Shown here piece by piece: positions 36,240 to 44,322 of a DNA stretch of 64,000 nucleotides (positions are counted from its first letter, which is position 1; each line of letters starts with the position of its first letter). This DNA comes from Chitinophaga eiseniae (GTDB lineage Bacteria; Bacteroidota; Bacteroidia; Chitinophagales; Chitinophagaceae). Made by a program: the position numbers and the translations under genes. The notes beneath the pieces were generated by a model. The model saw only the letters and a list, made by a program, of their open reading frames with translations. It did not search any database and was not told where the DNA came from. The stretch spans positions 868,001 through 932,000 of the forward strand of contig NZ_JABAHZ010000001.1 of the NCBI RefSeq assembly GCF_012641265.1, in the 5' to 3' direction.

Positions 36240-39200
36240 TTATTTTATATCATTGGACTCAGAGGGCATTAACGAAGGAGATGCATAGCTGGCTTTACGC
36301 TGTATCAGCGCATACGCCTGTGGCAATATAAGGAGTGCCGCCAATGTAGAGGCTATCAGGCCTCCTATCACTGCGCGCCCCAGTGGGGCTGTTTGATCGC
36401 CAGCCTCTCCCAGCCCGCTGGCCATGGGAACCATGCCCGCTATCATGGCAAGGCTGGTCATCAGGATAGGTCGCAATCTTACCCCGGCACTTACCACCGC
36501 GGCTTTCCGGGCATCCTGGTAATCGAGCCGCAGCTTTTCTGCGTTGGTCACAATCAAAATAGCATTGGCCACCGACACCCCGGTAGACATGATCATGCCC
36601 ATGTAAGATTGCAGGTTGAGCGTAGCACCTGTGAGCAGCAACGCGATCAAAGCGCCCGCAATTACCGCAGGGATGGTAACCAGTACCACCAACGATAATT
36701 TGAACGACTGGTAATTGGCTGCCAGCAACAGGAAAATCACCACAATGGCAATCATCAATCCATTCTGCAGGCTGTTCAATGTTTCTACCAGCAGGCTGGA
36801 TGAGCCCTTCAGCTCTGTGATCACACCTTTGGGAAGAGGGCCCGCCTGGTCAATAGCCTTTTGTACCGCTGCCGTAGCAGTGCCCAGGTCTTTCCCGGAA
36901 ACGTTGGCACTAACGGTAACGAACCTACGAGGGCCTGAACGGTCATACTCTCCGGGCATTTCCTTCGTGGTAAAGGTGGCTACATCCGCCAGCACCGGCC
37001 TGGCCTGGCCTTTCACCAGCGGTATTTCCTTCAGGTCGTTGATCGCCGTCATATTATACTCAGGTATCTGCACCTGCACCTGGTAAGTGTAGGCCACCCT
37101 TTCATCGAGCCATTGATTCTTTTCAGAAAAACGGCTGGAAGAAGTTGATGCGGTCACCGAACGGGCTACCTGGTAAATATTCAATCCCATCTGCGCCAGT
37201 TTGAAGCGATCGATATTAATACTGATCACCGGGAAGTGCAGCGGTTGTGCTATCTGTACATCCCGCAGGAATGGCACGGTTTTCAGCCGGTTCACCAGCT
37301 GCCCTGCATACCCTGCAATCTGTTGTATATCTTTACCTGCCACCCTTACTTCAATAGGTGTAGCAGCGCCCTGGCTCATAATTTTTTCGGTGAGATCTAT
37401 AGGTTCGAAAGACAAACGTATCTCCGGTATTTTGGCCGTGATATTGGCCCTCAGCTGGTCTTTCAGCCGGTCGATATCTACCTTATAATCTTCATCCAGG
37501 TTTACCTGCAACACTGCTTCATGGGTACCGCTGTTGAATACATAGAGATTGCTGGCGCCGAAGCTGCTGGGCACCAATCCCACATACGCCGAGCTAATGG
37601 CCACATGCCCATTTACGGTACTATCAACAATATTCAACACCTCGTGCAGCCCTTCTTCTGTACGTTCGAGGCGGGTGCCATCCGGCATACGTAAACGCAG
37701 CTGAAACTGCCCGGTATTGATATGCGGCATCAGGTCCTTTCCAATCCACATATAACAGCCACCTGCCAGCGCCAATGCGCCAATGACATAGACCGTAACA
37801 ATAAGCCGCGATCTGTTCATCCCTTTCTCCAGGATGCCCATGAACTTCAGTTTGAATTTCTCAAAGCCAGTGGCTTGTTCCGGGTGCGCCTGTTCATGCT
37901 GTAAATGACTTTTTATTTCTTCTACTTCCGCTGCATCCAGCGCCAGCCCTGCATGCGCGTGCTGGTATTTTTCTGCCTTTAGCCACCAGTTGGATATCAC
38001 CGGCACCAATGTTTGGGCAGCGAAATAAGAGGCCACCATGGCAAAGCCGATAGATAATGACAAAGGCAGGAACATGCCCCTGGGCACGCCCGTCATAATA
38101 AACGAAGGCGCAAACACCGCCAGTATACACAATAAAATCAGCAGCAACGGGAAGGCAATCTCCTCACAAGCTTCGTAGATAGCCTGCTTCTTCGGCTTAC
38201 CCATTTCCAGGTGTTGGTGAATATTTTCAATCGTTACCGTTGCCTGGTCTACCAAAATACCGATGGCCAGTGCTAATCCACTCAGCGTCATAATATTGAT
38301 GGTTTGGCCTGCCAGCTTAAGTCCCATCACTGCACATAACACTGCCACCGGAATAGTTACTACTACCACCAGGCAACTACGGAGATCTCTTAAAAACAAT
38401 AACACCATAAGCCCCGTCAACAACGCCCCCAGTACTCCTTCGGAGATAAGGCTTTTTACGGCATTGATCACAAATACAGATTGGTCAAATTCGTAAGAAA
38501 CCTTTACATCATCGGGCAACAGGCTTTGCATTTCCGGGATCTTTGCTTTCAATCCCTTTACCACATCCCAGGTAGATGCATCAGCTGTTTTTACCACCGG
38601 CAGGTATACAGAGCGTTTGCCATTCACCAGGGCATAATCTACGGTTACATCCATTCCGTCGGCTACCCGTGCTACATCGCGTACAAATACGTTGTTGTTG
38701 CCATTGGTGGCGATGGGAATATCTTCGAAATTGGTCACCTGTTTTTCCAGCGAGTTCACGGTGGTCACAAACATGGTGTTGTTGATACGGATGTTACCGG
38801 AGGGCGTCATCACGTTATTTTTTGCCACGGCTTCCACTACCTCGTCGGCGCTGAGGTTGAAGCTGCGCAGTTTCTGCGGATCTACGTTGATAATCACAGA
38901 TCGGGAGTTAGCGCCAAAAGGCGGCGGCGCCGACAACCCCGACACTGCGGCAAACATAGGCCGGATACGGGTAGCCGCCAGGTCATAGATTTCTTTCAGA
39001 GAACGCGAGGGACTGCTGAATACCAGCTCCCCTACCGGCAATGAAGAAGCATCAAAACGCATCACCTGCGGAGGCAATGCACCCGGCGGGAAAAAAGTCA
39101 TTACACGATTCACCTGTAAGGCCACCTGGGCGGAGGCTTCCGCCATATCGGTGTTTTCATAAAAGGTGAGTTTTAATAAGGTTAACCCCTGTATGTTTTT

Positions 39201-39446
39201 AGTGGTAATCGTCTTAACCCCATTCACATAAAGGAACTGGTCCTGTAGCCGCGTGGCAAAAAAACCTTCCATCTGCTGAGGCGACATTCCCCCGTAAGGC
39301 TCAATCACATAAATGGTGGGCAAATTGAGCTTCGGAAAAATATCGATGGGGATATTGAATATAGACAGCACTGAGAAAAGCAGTAGTCCCCCGGTGATCA
39401 CCACCACGGCTATTGGTTTTTTCAGTGCCGAAGCAACAAATGACAT
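36240..39446 (-). CDS. RND-family efflux pump permease
   Basis: 1068 residues with the usual 12 helices and two large periplasmic loops. The start KPIAVVVITGGLLLFSVLSI and GGMSPQQMEG are AcrB-like. In helix 4 the proton-relay pair reads GILVDQATVTIENI: the first Asp is kept and the second is Gln instead of the AcrB Asp. A His- and Glu-rich cytosolic stretch (AEVEEIKSHLQHEQAHPEQ) lies between the two halves. Substrates could be drugs, lipids or metabolites; sequence alone does not decide. Confidence 0.93.
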   Translation of the reverse strand: MSFVASALKKPIAVVVITGGLLLFSVLSIFNIPIDIFPKLNLPTIYVIEPYGGMSPQQMEGFFATRLQDQFLYVNGVKTITTKNIQGLTLLKLTFYENTDMAEASAQVALQVNRVMTFFPPGALPPQVMRFDASSLPVGELVFSSPSRSLKEIYDLAATRIRPMFAAVSGLSAPPPFGANSRSVIINVDPQKLRSFNLSADEVVEAVAKNNVMTPSGNIRINNTMFVTTVNSLEKQVTNFEDIPIATNGNNNVFVRDVARVADGMDVTVDYALVNGKRSVYLPVVKTADASTWDVVKGLKAKIPEMQSLLPDDVKVSYEFDQSVFVINAVKSLISEGVLGALLTGLMVLLFLRDLRSCLVVVVTIPVAVLCAVMGLKLAGQTINIMTLSGLALAIGILVDQATVTIENIHQHLEMGKPKKQAIYEACEEIAFPLLLILLCILAVFAPSFIMTGVPRGMFLPLSLSIGFAMVASYFAAQTLVPVISNWWLKAEKYQHAHAGLALDAAEVEEIKSHLQHEQAHPEQATGFEKFKLKFMGILEKGMNRSRLIVTVYVIGALALAGGCYMWIGKDLMPHINTGQFQLRLRMPDGTRLERTEEGLHEVLNIVDSTVNGHVAISSAYVGLVPSSFGASNLYVFNSGTHEAVLQVNLDEDYKVDIDRLKDQLRANITAKIPEIRLSFEPIDLTEKIMSQGAATPIEVRVAGKDIQQIAGYAGQLVNRLKTVPFLRDVQIAQPLHFPVISINIDRFKLAQMGLNIYQVARSVTASTSSSRFSEKNQWLDERVAYTYQVQVQIPEYNMTAINDLKEIPLVKGQARPVLADVATFTTKEMPGEYDRSGPRRFVTVSANVSGKDLGTATAAVQKAIDQAGPLPKGVITELKGSSSLLVETLNSLQNGLMIAIVVIFLLLAANYQSFKLSLVVLVTIPAVIAGALIALLLTGATLNLQSYMGMIMSTGVSVANAILIVTNAEKLRLDYQDARKAAVVSAGVRLRPILMTSLAMIAGMVPMASGLGEAGDQTAPLGRAVIGGLIASTLAALLILPQAYALIQRKASYASPSLMPSESNDIK

Positions 39447-39456
39447 AGTTGGTAGT

Positions 39457-40854
39457 TTAGTTCAGGTCAGGTAAAAGTTGTGAAATCGTATTGCCGGCAT
39501 AGGCGGCGCGAAACAGCGCTCTCCAGGCGGCATCGCGGGTTTGCACCAGGTCTGTTTCCGCGCGGTTGAGTACAAATAAAGCGGTGGTTACGTCAATAAT
39601 ATTGGTAAGTCCCCCTTTATACAACACCATTTTTTGCCTGGCGGCAGCCTGTGCGGCGGCCAGTTGCACAGGTAATTCCTTCAGCTTATCGCCTGAAGCG
39701 GCGATATCTGCTTCCGCCTGTTGCAGGAGGCCTGTGAGCGTAGTGCGGGTAGTTTCCAGTTGTTCCCGTGCTGCTTCTGCCTTGTAATCCTGTACCGCCA
39801 CCTTTTCATGGGTGCGTTTCAGGTCTGTGAGGTTGTAGGTAATCCCCAGCCCCAATAAATAGTTGTACCTGCTGTATCCCAGTCCGCTCCAGAGATTTTT
39901 ATCGTATACGTCATTGAACGATCCGCTGGAACCACGCATCCATCCGGCTGCCATCAGGTTTACTTTAGGCAATCTTGCCTTGCGAATCACGTCGGTGGCA
40001 GCCCGTTGTTGTCCGTAAATGGCCTGGTAGTACGCCAGCAAAGGGTGTGCGCTGATGCTATCCGGAGGCGTGAGCCCGAGCAATACCGGCAGGCGTTCAT
40101 TGTTCACCTCGTCCGGTTTGATCTGCACGGTATCCAGCCCGGTGAAGACGGATAACTGAATGCGTACCCGGTTGTAGCTGTTGTTGATATCGAGGAGGTT
40201 GAGCCGAGCTTTGGATAATTCTGCCGCAGCCACGGCGCTGTCCACGCCCGGTTTCAAACCATGTAATACGATAGCGGCTACCGCGCGCAGTACTTCAGCA
40301 TTCCGTTGAATATTATCCGATGCTATTTTTTGTAAAGCGTGTAGCCGTAACAGTTCGAGATAATTTTGTATAACCAGTACGGTCAACTGGTTGGCCGTAT
40401 TATTAAGATCGGATTGCTGTACTTTCAATGCCTGGGCGGCTTCCCGCTGCTGGCTGCCATAAGCGCCGAAGTTGTATACTTCCCACTGCATGGCAGTCAT
40501 AGCAATATTGCCACTCATCAGGGTGCTGTTATTTTCTGCACGTATACCCCCTGAAGTGGAAGGTATCATTCCCAATGTAAAGTAAGAGCCGTAAATACTG
40601 TTATCTGTGCCCGCGTCCAGCTGTTCATGCAGTTTTATGTCGGGGTACCAATTATGTTTAATATCTGTCAGGTTGGCCTGCCCCGCTTTCACCTGGGCTG
40701 CTTTGGCTTTTAGCGCCGGGTAGTGCTCAAGTGTAAGCGCGATGGCGCGATGCAGCGAAAAGCTATCCGCTGCAGATTGTGCGAACGAAGATGTGAAAGG
40801 GAAAAAACATAGCAACCACCCACACAACTTCTTCGCGATCATATGTGCGTTCAT
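39457..40854 (-). CDS. TolC-family outer-membrane efflux channel
   Basis: 465 residues with a signal peptide (residues 10-25, WLLCFFPFTSSFAQS) and two OEP repeats of long helices: LTLEHYPALKAKAAQV near residue 40, and its counterpart near residue 240 onward. ALFVLNRAETDLVQTRD near the C-terminus is typical. It is the first gene of the efflux operon, ending 10 bases before the pump start. The small exported protein gene upstream (to 40901) may be in the same unit. Confidence 0.92.
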   Translation of the reverse strand: MNAHMIAKKLCGWLLCFFPFTSSFAQSAADSFSLHRAIALTLEHYPALKAKAAQVKAGQANLTDIKHNWYPDIKLHEQLDAGTDNSIYGSYFTLGMIPSTSGGIRAENNSTLMSGNIAMTAMQWEVYNFGAYGSQQREAAQALKVQQSDLNNTANQLTVLVIQNYLELLRLHALQKIASDNIQRNAEVLRAVAAIVLHGLKPGVDSAVAAAELSKARLNLLDINNSYNRVRIQLSVFTGLDTVQIKPDEVNNERLPVLLGLTPPDSISAHPLLAYYQAIYGQQRAATDVIRKARLPKVNLMAAGWMRGSSGSFNDVYDKNLWSGLGYSRYNYLLGLGITYNLTDLKRTHEKVAVQDYKAEAAREQLETTRTTLTGLLQQAEADIAASGDKLKELPVQLAAAQAAARQKMVLYKGGLTNIIDVTTALFVLNRAETDLVQTRDAAWRALFRAAYAGNTISQLLPDLN

Positions 40855-40900
40855 AAATCGACGAAAAAAGAATGAAATAAAAAGGAATTGAATGCGGTGA

Positions 40901-41260
40901 TCAGGCTGTTGGCGGGCCTCTCCAGCTTCTTAGCGGTATGGGTACGCTGAGGTAAGGGTTGAAATAATATCCACGATGGGTTTTGTCGACGTAAATAAAA
41001 CGGGGAGCAATGGCAGATAATAAAGGGGGACAAACTTTTTCATGTCCGTAGCTGTCGTTGATACCAACGGGTCTGCGCTTAAAGCGGGTAATGGCGGCTC
41101 TTACCCGGGGTGCTTCTACCCGCTGTACCACCACTATGCCGTGCTTAGCCACATGAATATTATCAAGCGCATTCCTTTGCAGGATTTCGCTATGTGCCTG
41201 CACATGGGGCAGGAACATTATCGCTATCCATACGAAGAATAATTGGCGGAATAATTTCAT
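40901..41260 (-). CDS. Small exported protein, unknown function
   Basis: 119 residues from ATG 41260 with a clear signal peptide (MKLFRQLFFVWIAIMFLPHVQA). The mature part is basic and has a repeated Ile-Arg-Phe/Arg-Pro flavour (RVRAAITRFKRRPVG, APRFIYVDKTHRG). No family recognised. An in-frame extension to 41338 looks non-coding. It lies 46 bases upstream of the tolC gene with no promoter box between, so it may be cotranscribed with the efflux operon. Confidence 0.55.
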   Translation of the reverse strand: MKLFRQLFFVWIAIMFLPHVQAHSEILQRNALDNIHVAKHGIVVVQRVEAPRVRAAITRFKRRPVGINDSYGHEKVCPPLLSAIAPRFIYVDKTHRGYYFNPYLSVPIPLRSWRGPPTA

Positions 41261-41352
41261 GTGGTATATTTCTTTCTGCTGCACTAAGTTATTTAATACC
41301 GGGCTGACTAGTATTGTTGTACCTGGTATTTTAACCAAATTTTAAGGTGCAG

Positions 41353-41468
41353 AAGGCACGCAAAGGAGCTAAGGAGCAAAGCAGCAAAGAAATTTATAAG
41401 CTCCCTAAGAGCTTATGTTTTGGCAAAATGCCTTTGCTGCTTTGCTCCTTAGCTCCTTTGCGTGCCTT
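41353..41468. repeat. Dispersed palindromic repeat, copy B (37-bp perfect stem)
   Basis: Arms 41353-41389 and 41432-41468 are exact reverse complements over 37 bases. The 42-base loop contains ATAAGCTC/GAGCTTAT and TTTTG/CAAAA hairpins. It is homologous to copy A at 28153-28260. One stem pair that is C-G in copy A is G-C here, a compensatory change. It ends four bases before the stop codon of the outer-membrane protein gene at 41473. Confidence 0.94.
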
Positions 41469-41472
41469 GGTT

Positions 41473-42480
41473 TTACAGCCTGAATTTCACTCCTACATTA
41501 GCACCGAGGCCACCGATATTTATATACGATTTCAGGTCGTTAGATGCCTTGCTATCATCTTTATAAATCACTTTGGTACCCTGCTGGTTAATGGGTGTGT
41601 TAGAGTTCTGATCCAGGGTAGTTTGGTAGATGGTATGTTTTTCCGCATAACTCAGCTGGTCGAGCGTTCGGGACGACTCTCCTACTACCTTCCCGGCGGC
41701 GACCAACTTCGTGGTTTCGTTATATTGGGTAATTTCTTTTTCTTTACTTTTTACCGGTACATTTCTATATTCTGTTTCTACAAAAACATCGAAGCGGGAG
41801 CCTACTTTAAAGGAAACACCCAGTGCTCCCTGGAAACCGATGGTCACATTGGGTTTTATTTCTTCTTTGCGACTGATCGTCGTCAGCGCCTGCGTGGTGG
41901 GCGATACGGCGGTTGTCTGGTTGGCGTCAGTTTCTATATACAGGCGGCCCCATAGCGGCACCACGAACCCAAAGCGCACATAAGGATTTACCTTTTCGTA
42001 TCCCGGGCTTACCACCAGGCTGGGCGCGAAATCCACTGCGTTGACATAGCCGTGCGATTCCACATGTCCCAATTCGGTATTGCTGCCTACCAGCGTGGTA
42101 GATTGGCGGGTCATCAGGTTTTTCCGGCTGTGATAATAGTTGAAGGAGGCTTCTACTGCCAGGTATTTGTTGATATTATACCCGACCGACAAACCACCTC
42201 TGAAACCTTCCCCATAGGAGCCGGTGAGCACCCTACGGCTCAGCGTATCCATATGGTTGGCGTTGGGACTGCCGGGATTGAACTGCGTGCGCAAATCCTG
42301 CGGCGGATAAGGCCCTACATTCGGAAACTGTCCGGGTGATACGCTAAAAAAATAGCCGCCGGTTGCTTTGAGATACCATTTGGAATGGGCGGAGGAATTC
42401 TCCTGGGCTTGGGTTACAAGGGTTACAAGGGTTACAGCGGTTAACAACACTGCTGTCCCAAATTGGAATAGCGTTTTCAT
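41473..42480 (-). CDS. Outer-membrane beta-barrel protein
   Basis: About 335 residues. The signal peptide's hydrophobic core is made of a DNA tandem repeat (TLVTLVTLVT). Aromatic-Gly strand patterns follow (GGYFFSV, GEGFRGGLSVGYNINKYLAVEASFNYYH), and the C-terminus ends in a strand GGLGANVGVKFRL. This is the OmpA-like/PorT-like barrel layout of Bacteroidota. The ligand is unknown. ATG 42480 is preferred; ATG 42486 is two codons earlier. No promoter box was seen, but large imperfect inverted repeats occur at 42489-42557. Confidence 0.8.
   Translation of the reverse strand: MKTLFQFGTAVLLTAVTLVTLVTQAQENSSAHSKWYLKATGGYFFSVSPGQFPNVGPYPPQDLRTQFNPGSPNANHMDTLSRRVLTGSYGEGFRGGLSVGYNINKYLAVEASFNYYHSRKNLMTRQSTTLVGSNTELGHVESHGYVNAVDFAPSLVVSPGYEKVNPYVRFGFVVPLWGRLYIETDANQTTAVSPTTQALTTISRKEEIKPNVTIGFQGALGVSFKVGSRFDVFVETEYRNVPVKSKEKEITQYNETTKLVAAGKVVGESSRTLDQLSYAEKHTIYQTTLDQNSNTPINQQGTKVIYKDDSKASNDLKSYINIGGLGANVGVKFRL
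42411..42437. repeat. 9-bp tandem repeat (three units) in a signal peptide
   Basis: GGGTTACAA, GGGTTACAA, GGGTTACAG in a row; on the coding strand this encodes repeated T-L-V in the signal-peptide core of the outer-membrane barrel protein. Confidence 0.85.
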
Positions 42481-42553
42481 AAACATAGTTTTGGTGTTAT
42501 TCTATTGGAAGTTAATTAATTATTACCAAATAAATATCACCAAAACCAATTAA

Positions 42554-43741
42554 TTAAAACGCTTCTGCCAGTGACAGGTACAGCCCTTTCTGCCTGGCTT
42601 CGCCTGTATGTTTTTCTCCTACGGCATAGTCTATACGAATAGTAAGGCGGGAGTTTTCATCATAGAAGTAGCGGATACCTGCTCCATAACTGGGTTTGAA
42701 GCCAGCCAGGCTAAAATCGTGATTGGAAAATACGCTGCCTGTTCCAGCGAAGGCTGCCAGTGCAAACTTCGGCTTTATATCTACGAACCAGATATGGATA
42801 TGCATTTTCGGATCGATGAGGTACCGGTATTCAGCTTGTCCAGCGAGGTAATTCTGGTCACGGTACCTTCCGGTATAGTAACCCCGCATAATATTGTCAT
42901 TACCCATTTCAGGCAGCAGGTAAAAAGGTAGTTGTTTTCCCTGTAAGCTTTGGAAGAGGCCATTGAAGCCGATGGTACTTTTGGGAGAGATGGGAACAAA
43001 ATGTGATCCCTGCGCTTCCAGTTTAAACAGCGGGTGTTTACTCAGGAATGAGGGCGCGTAAGCCACATTCAGCCTGAGCCACCAACCGTGACGGGTATAG
43101 TTTTCTTTGTCGCGGTTATCGAATATTCCGGTCAGCCCGAGGAAGGTCACGTAGCCTCCGTCTTTGTCGACCAGGGGCATGGTGTTATAAATCCCTTTAT
43201 TGTCGCTGCTGCTGTAAGTATCATGCTGGTAAAGTATGGATGCGCCGACATAAAAATGGCCCGATACCCGGCGTTCGCCTTCCAGCTGCACTTTATAACG
43301 GATATTATCTACGAGTGACCTGGTATCATGACGCGTAGTATCTCCTATGCCGAAGAAATACAGCGGGTAGTTCTGGTAACGGAGGTTCCCTTTAAAATGC
43401 CAGGTATTGGCGCGTGTCCAGATATTGGCCTTCAGGTCTATTTTAAACTGCTTTTCCGTGGTGATGGCGGGAATCAGGTTGAGCGTGGAGTTGCGGGTGG
43501 TATGATCCGGGTTCTTGTTGTCGGTATAAAAAGAGTACAACATGGCGGCCCCTATTTCCAGTCCTTTTTCCTGGGAATATCCTAATACCGGTAATGGGAA
43601 AAAACTACTTTTGCGCACGCCAACACTATCGTATAGTCCTTGCTGTTGGGAGGAGGTTTTCCTTGAAACGCTGTCCTGTTGAGCCATGGCGCCGGTCGCT
43701 GATAATACTAATAAAGCCGAGATATGGAGGTTTTTACGCAT
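42554..43741 (-). CDS. Omp85/BamA-type surface antigen barrel protein without POTRA domains
   Basis: 395 residues: signal peptide (SALLVLSATGAMAQQ), a short linker, then a beta-barrel. MRGYYTGRYRDQNYLAGQAEYR (split) near residue 290 carries the Omp85 loop-6-like RGY...GRYRD signature, and the last strand ends LYLSLAEAF with a terminal Phe. No POTRA repeats fit in the N-terminus, as in the bacterial surface antigen (D15-like) family. ATG 43741 is chosen because the promoter box TACATTTG (43755-43748) covers the upstream in-frame TTG. Confidence 0.85.
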   Translation of the reverse strand: MRKNLHISALLVLSATGAMAQQDSVSRKTSSQQQGLYDSVGVRKSSFFPLPVLGYSQEKGLEIGAAMLYSFYTDNKNPDHTTRNSTLNLIPAITTEKQFKIDLKANIWTRANTWHFKGNLRYQNYPLYFFGIGDTTRHDTRSLVDNIRYKVQLEGERRVSGHFYVGASILYQHDTYSSSDNKGIYNTMPLVDKDGGYVTFLGLTGIFDNRDKENYTRHGWWLRLNVAYAPSFLSKHPLFKLEAQGSHFVPISPKSTIGFNGLFQSLQGKQLPFYLLPEMGNDNIMRGYYTGRYRDQNYLAGQAEYRYLIDPKMHIHIWFVDIKPKFALAAFAGTGSVFSNHDFSLAGFKPSYGAGIRYFYDENSRLTIRIDYAVGEKHTGEARQKGLYLSLAEAF

Positions 43742-43747
43742 AGGCTG

Positions 43748-43755
43748 CAAATGTA
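43748..43755 (-). promoter_or_regulatory. Promoter -7 box (TACATTTG) of the Omp85-like gene, adjacent to the start
   Basis: An exact TAnnTTTG match ending seven bases before the ATG at 43741, so the leader is only a few bases or absent. Confidence 0.55.
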
Positions 43756-43791
43756 AGGATTTACATTTACAGCCACGCTTTCCGTTTATGA

Positions 43792-44070
43792 TCAGGGCCG
43801 GTCCGAATGTCCCAAGCTTTTCTCCGGGTTTACCCGGTCCCTGACCAGTTGTTTCAGGTGTTTGATTTCCGGGAAATGACCGGCGTCTTTGCGGTCAAAT
43901 ATTTTTTCCTCACCCAGGGAAATGATATAGGAGCCTCCAATTTCGCTGGGACGCAGGGTCACTCCCCCCAGGTCGTCCGCAAAAGTGGTAAGCAGTTCCT
44001 GGGCCATGTAAGCTGCTCTCAACAACCAGCCGCATTTAGGGCAATATTCTATCGTAATAACAGGTTTCAT
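43792..44070 (-). CDS. SelT/SelW/SelH (Rdx) family selenoprotein-like protein
   Basis: 92 residues with a thioredoxin-like start: ITIEYCPKCGWLLRAAYMAQELL, in which CPKC is the Rdx redox motif (the second position can be selenocysteine in other organisms; here both are Cys). GGVTLRPSEIGGSYIIS and KIFDRKDAGHFPEIKHLKQLVRD complete the family pattern. The function is presumed thiol redox; details are unknown. Confidence 0.88.
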   Translation of the reverse strand: MKPVITIEYCPKCGWLLRAAYMAQELLTTFADDLGGVTLRPSEIGGSYIISLGEEKIFDRKDAGHFPEIKHLKQLVRDRVNPEKSLGHSDRP

Positions 44071-44322
44071 ATACTGTCTGCTTTAAATATCTGTGCAATG
44101 GCCGCCTGACAAAATTCAATGTGCTCCTGCGGCAGTGAAAATTCATCGAAAGATACAATCCTATTTGGTTTATAGGTATAATAACACGAAATACCTGTCT
44201 GCCACATGAATATTTTATATCAACTTCCTTTGAATCGTGGCACATTATCTTTAATTTTAACCTATATTAATTGTGGACCGCCCCGAATCGCTCCACCCTA
44301 GTCACTGCCAACATTATATATT

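Noticed and set aside
42489..42557. Nested AT-rich inverted repeats (TTTTGGTG/CACCAAAA and TTAATTAAT/ATTAATTAA) as a terminator
   Set aside because: The large loops and AT-rich short arms make a stable hairpin unlikely; they may be chance in an AT-rich spacer.
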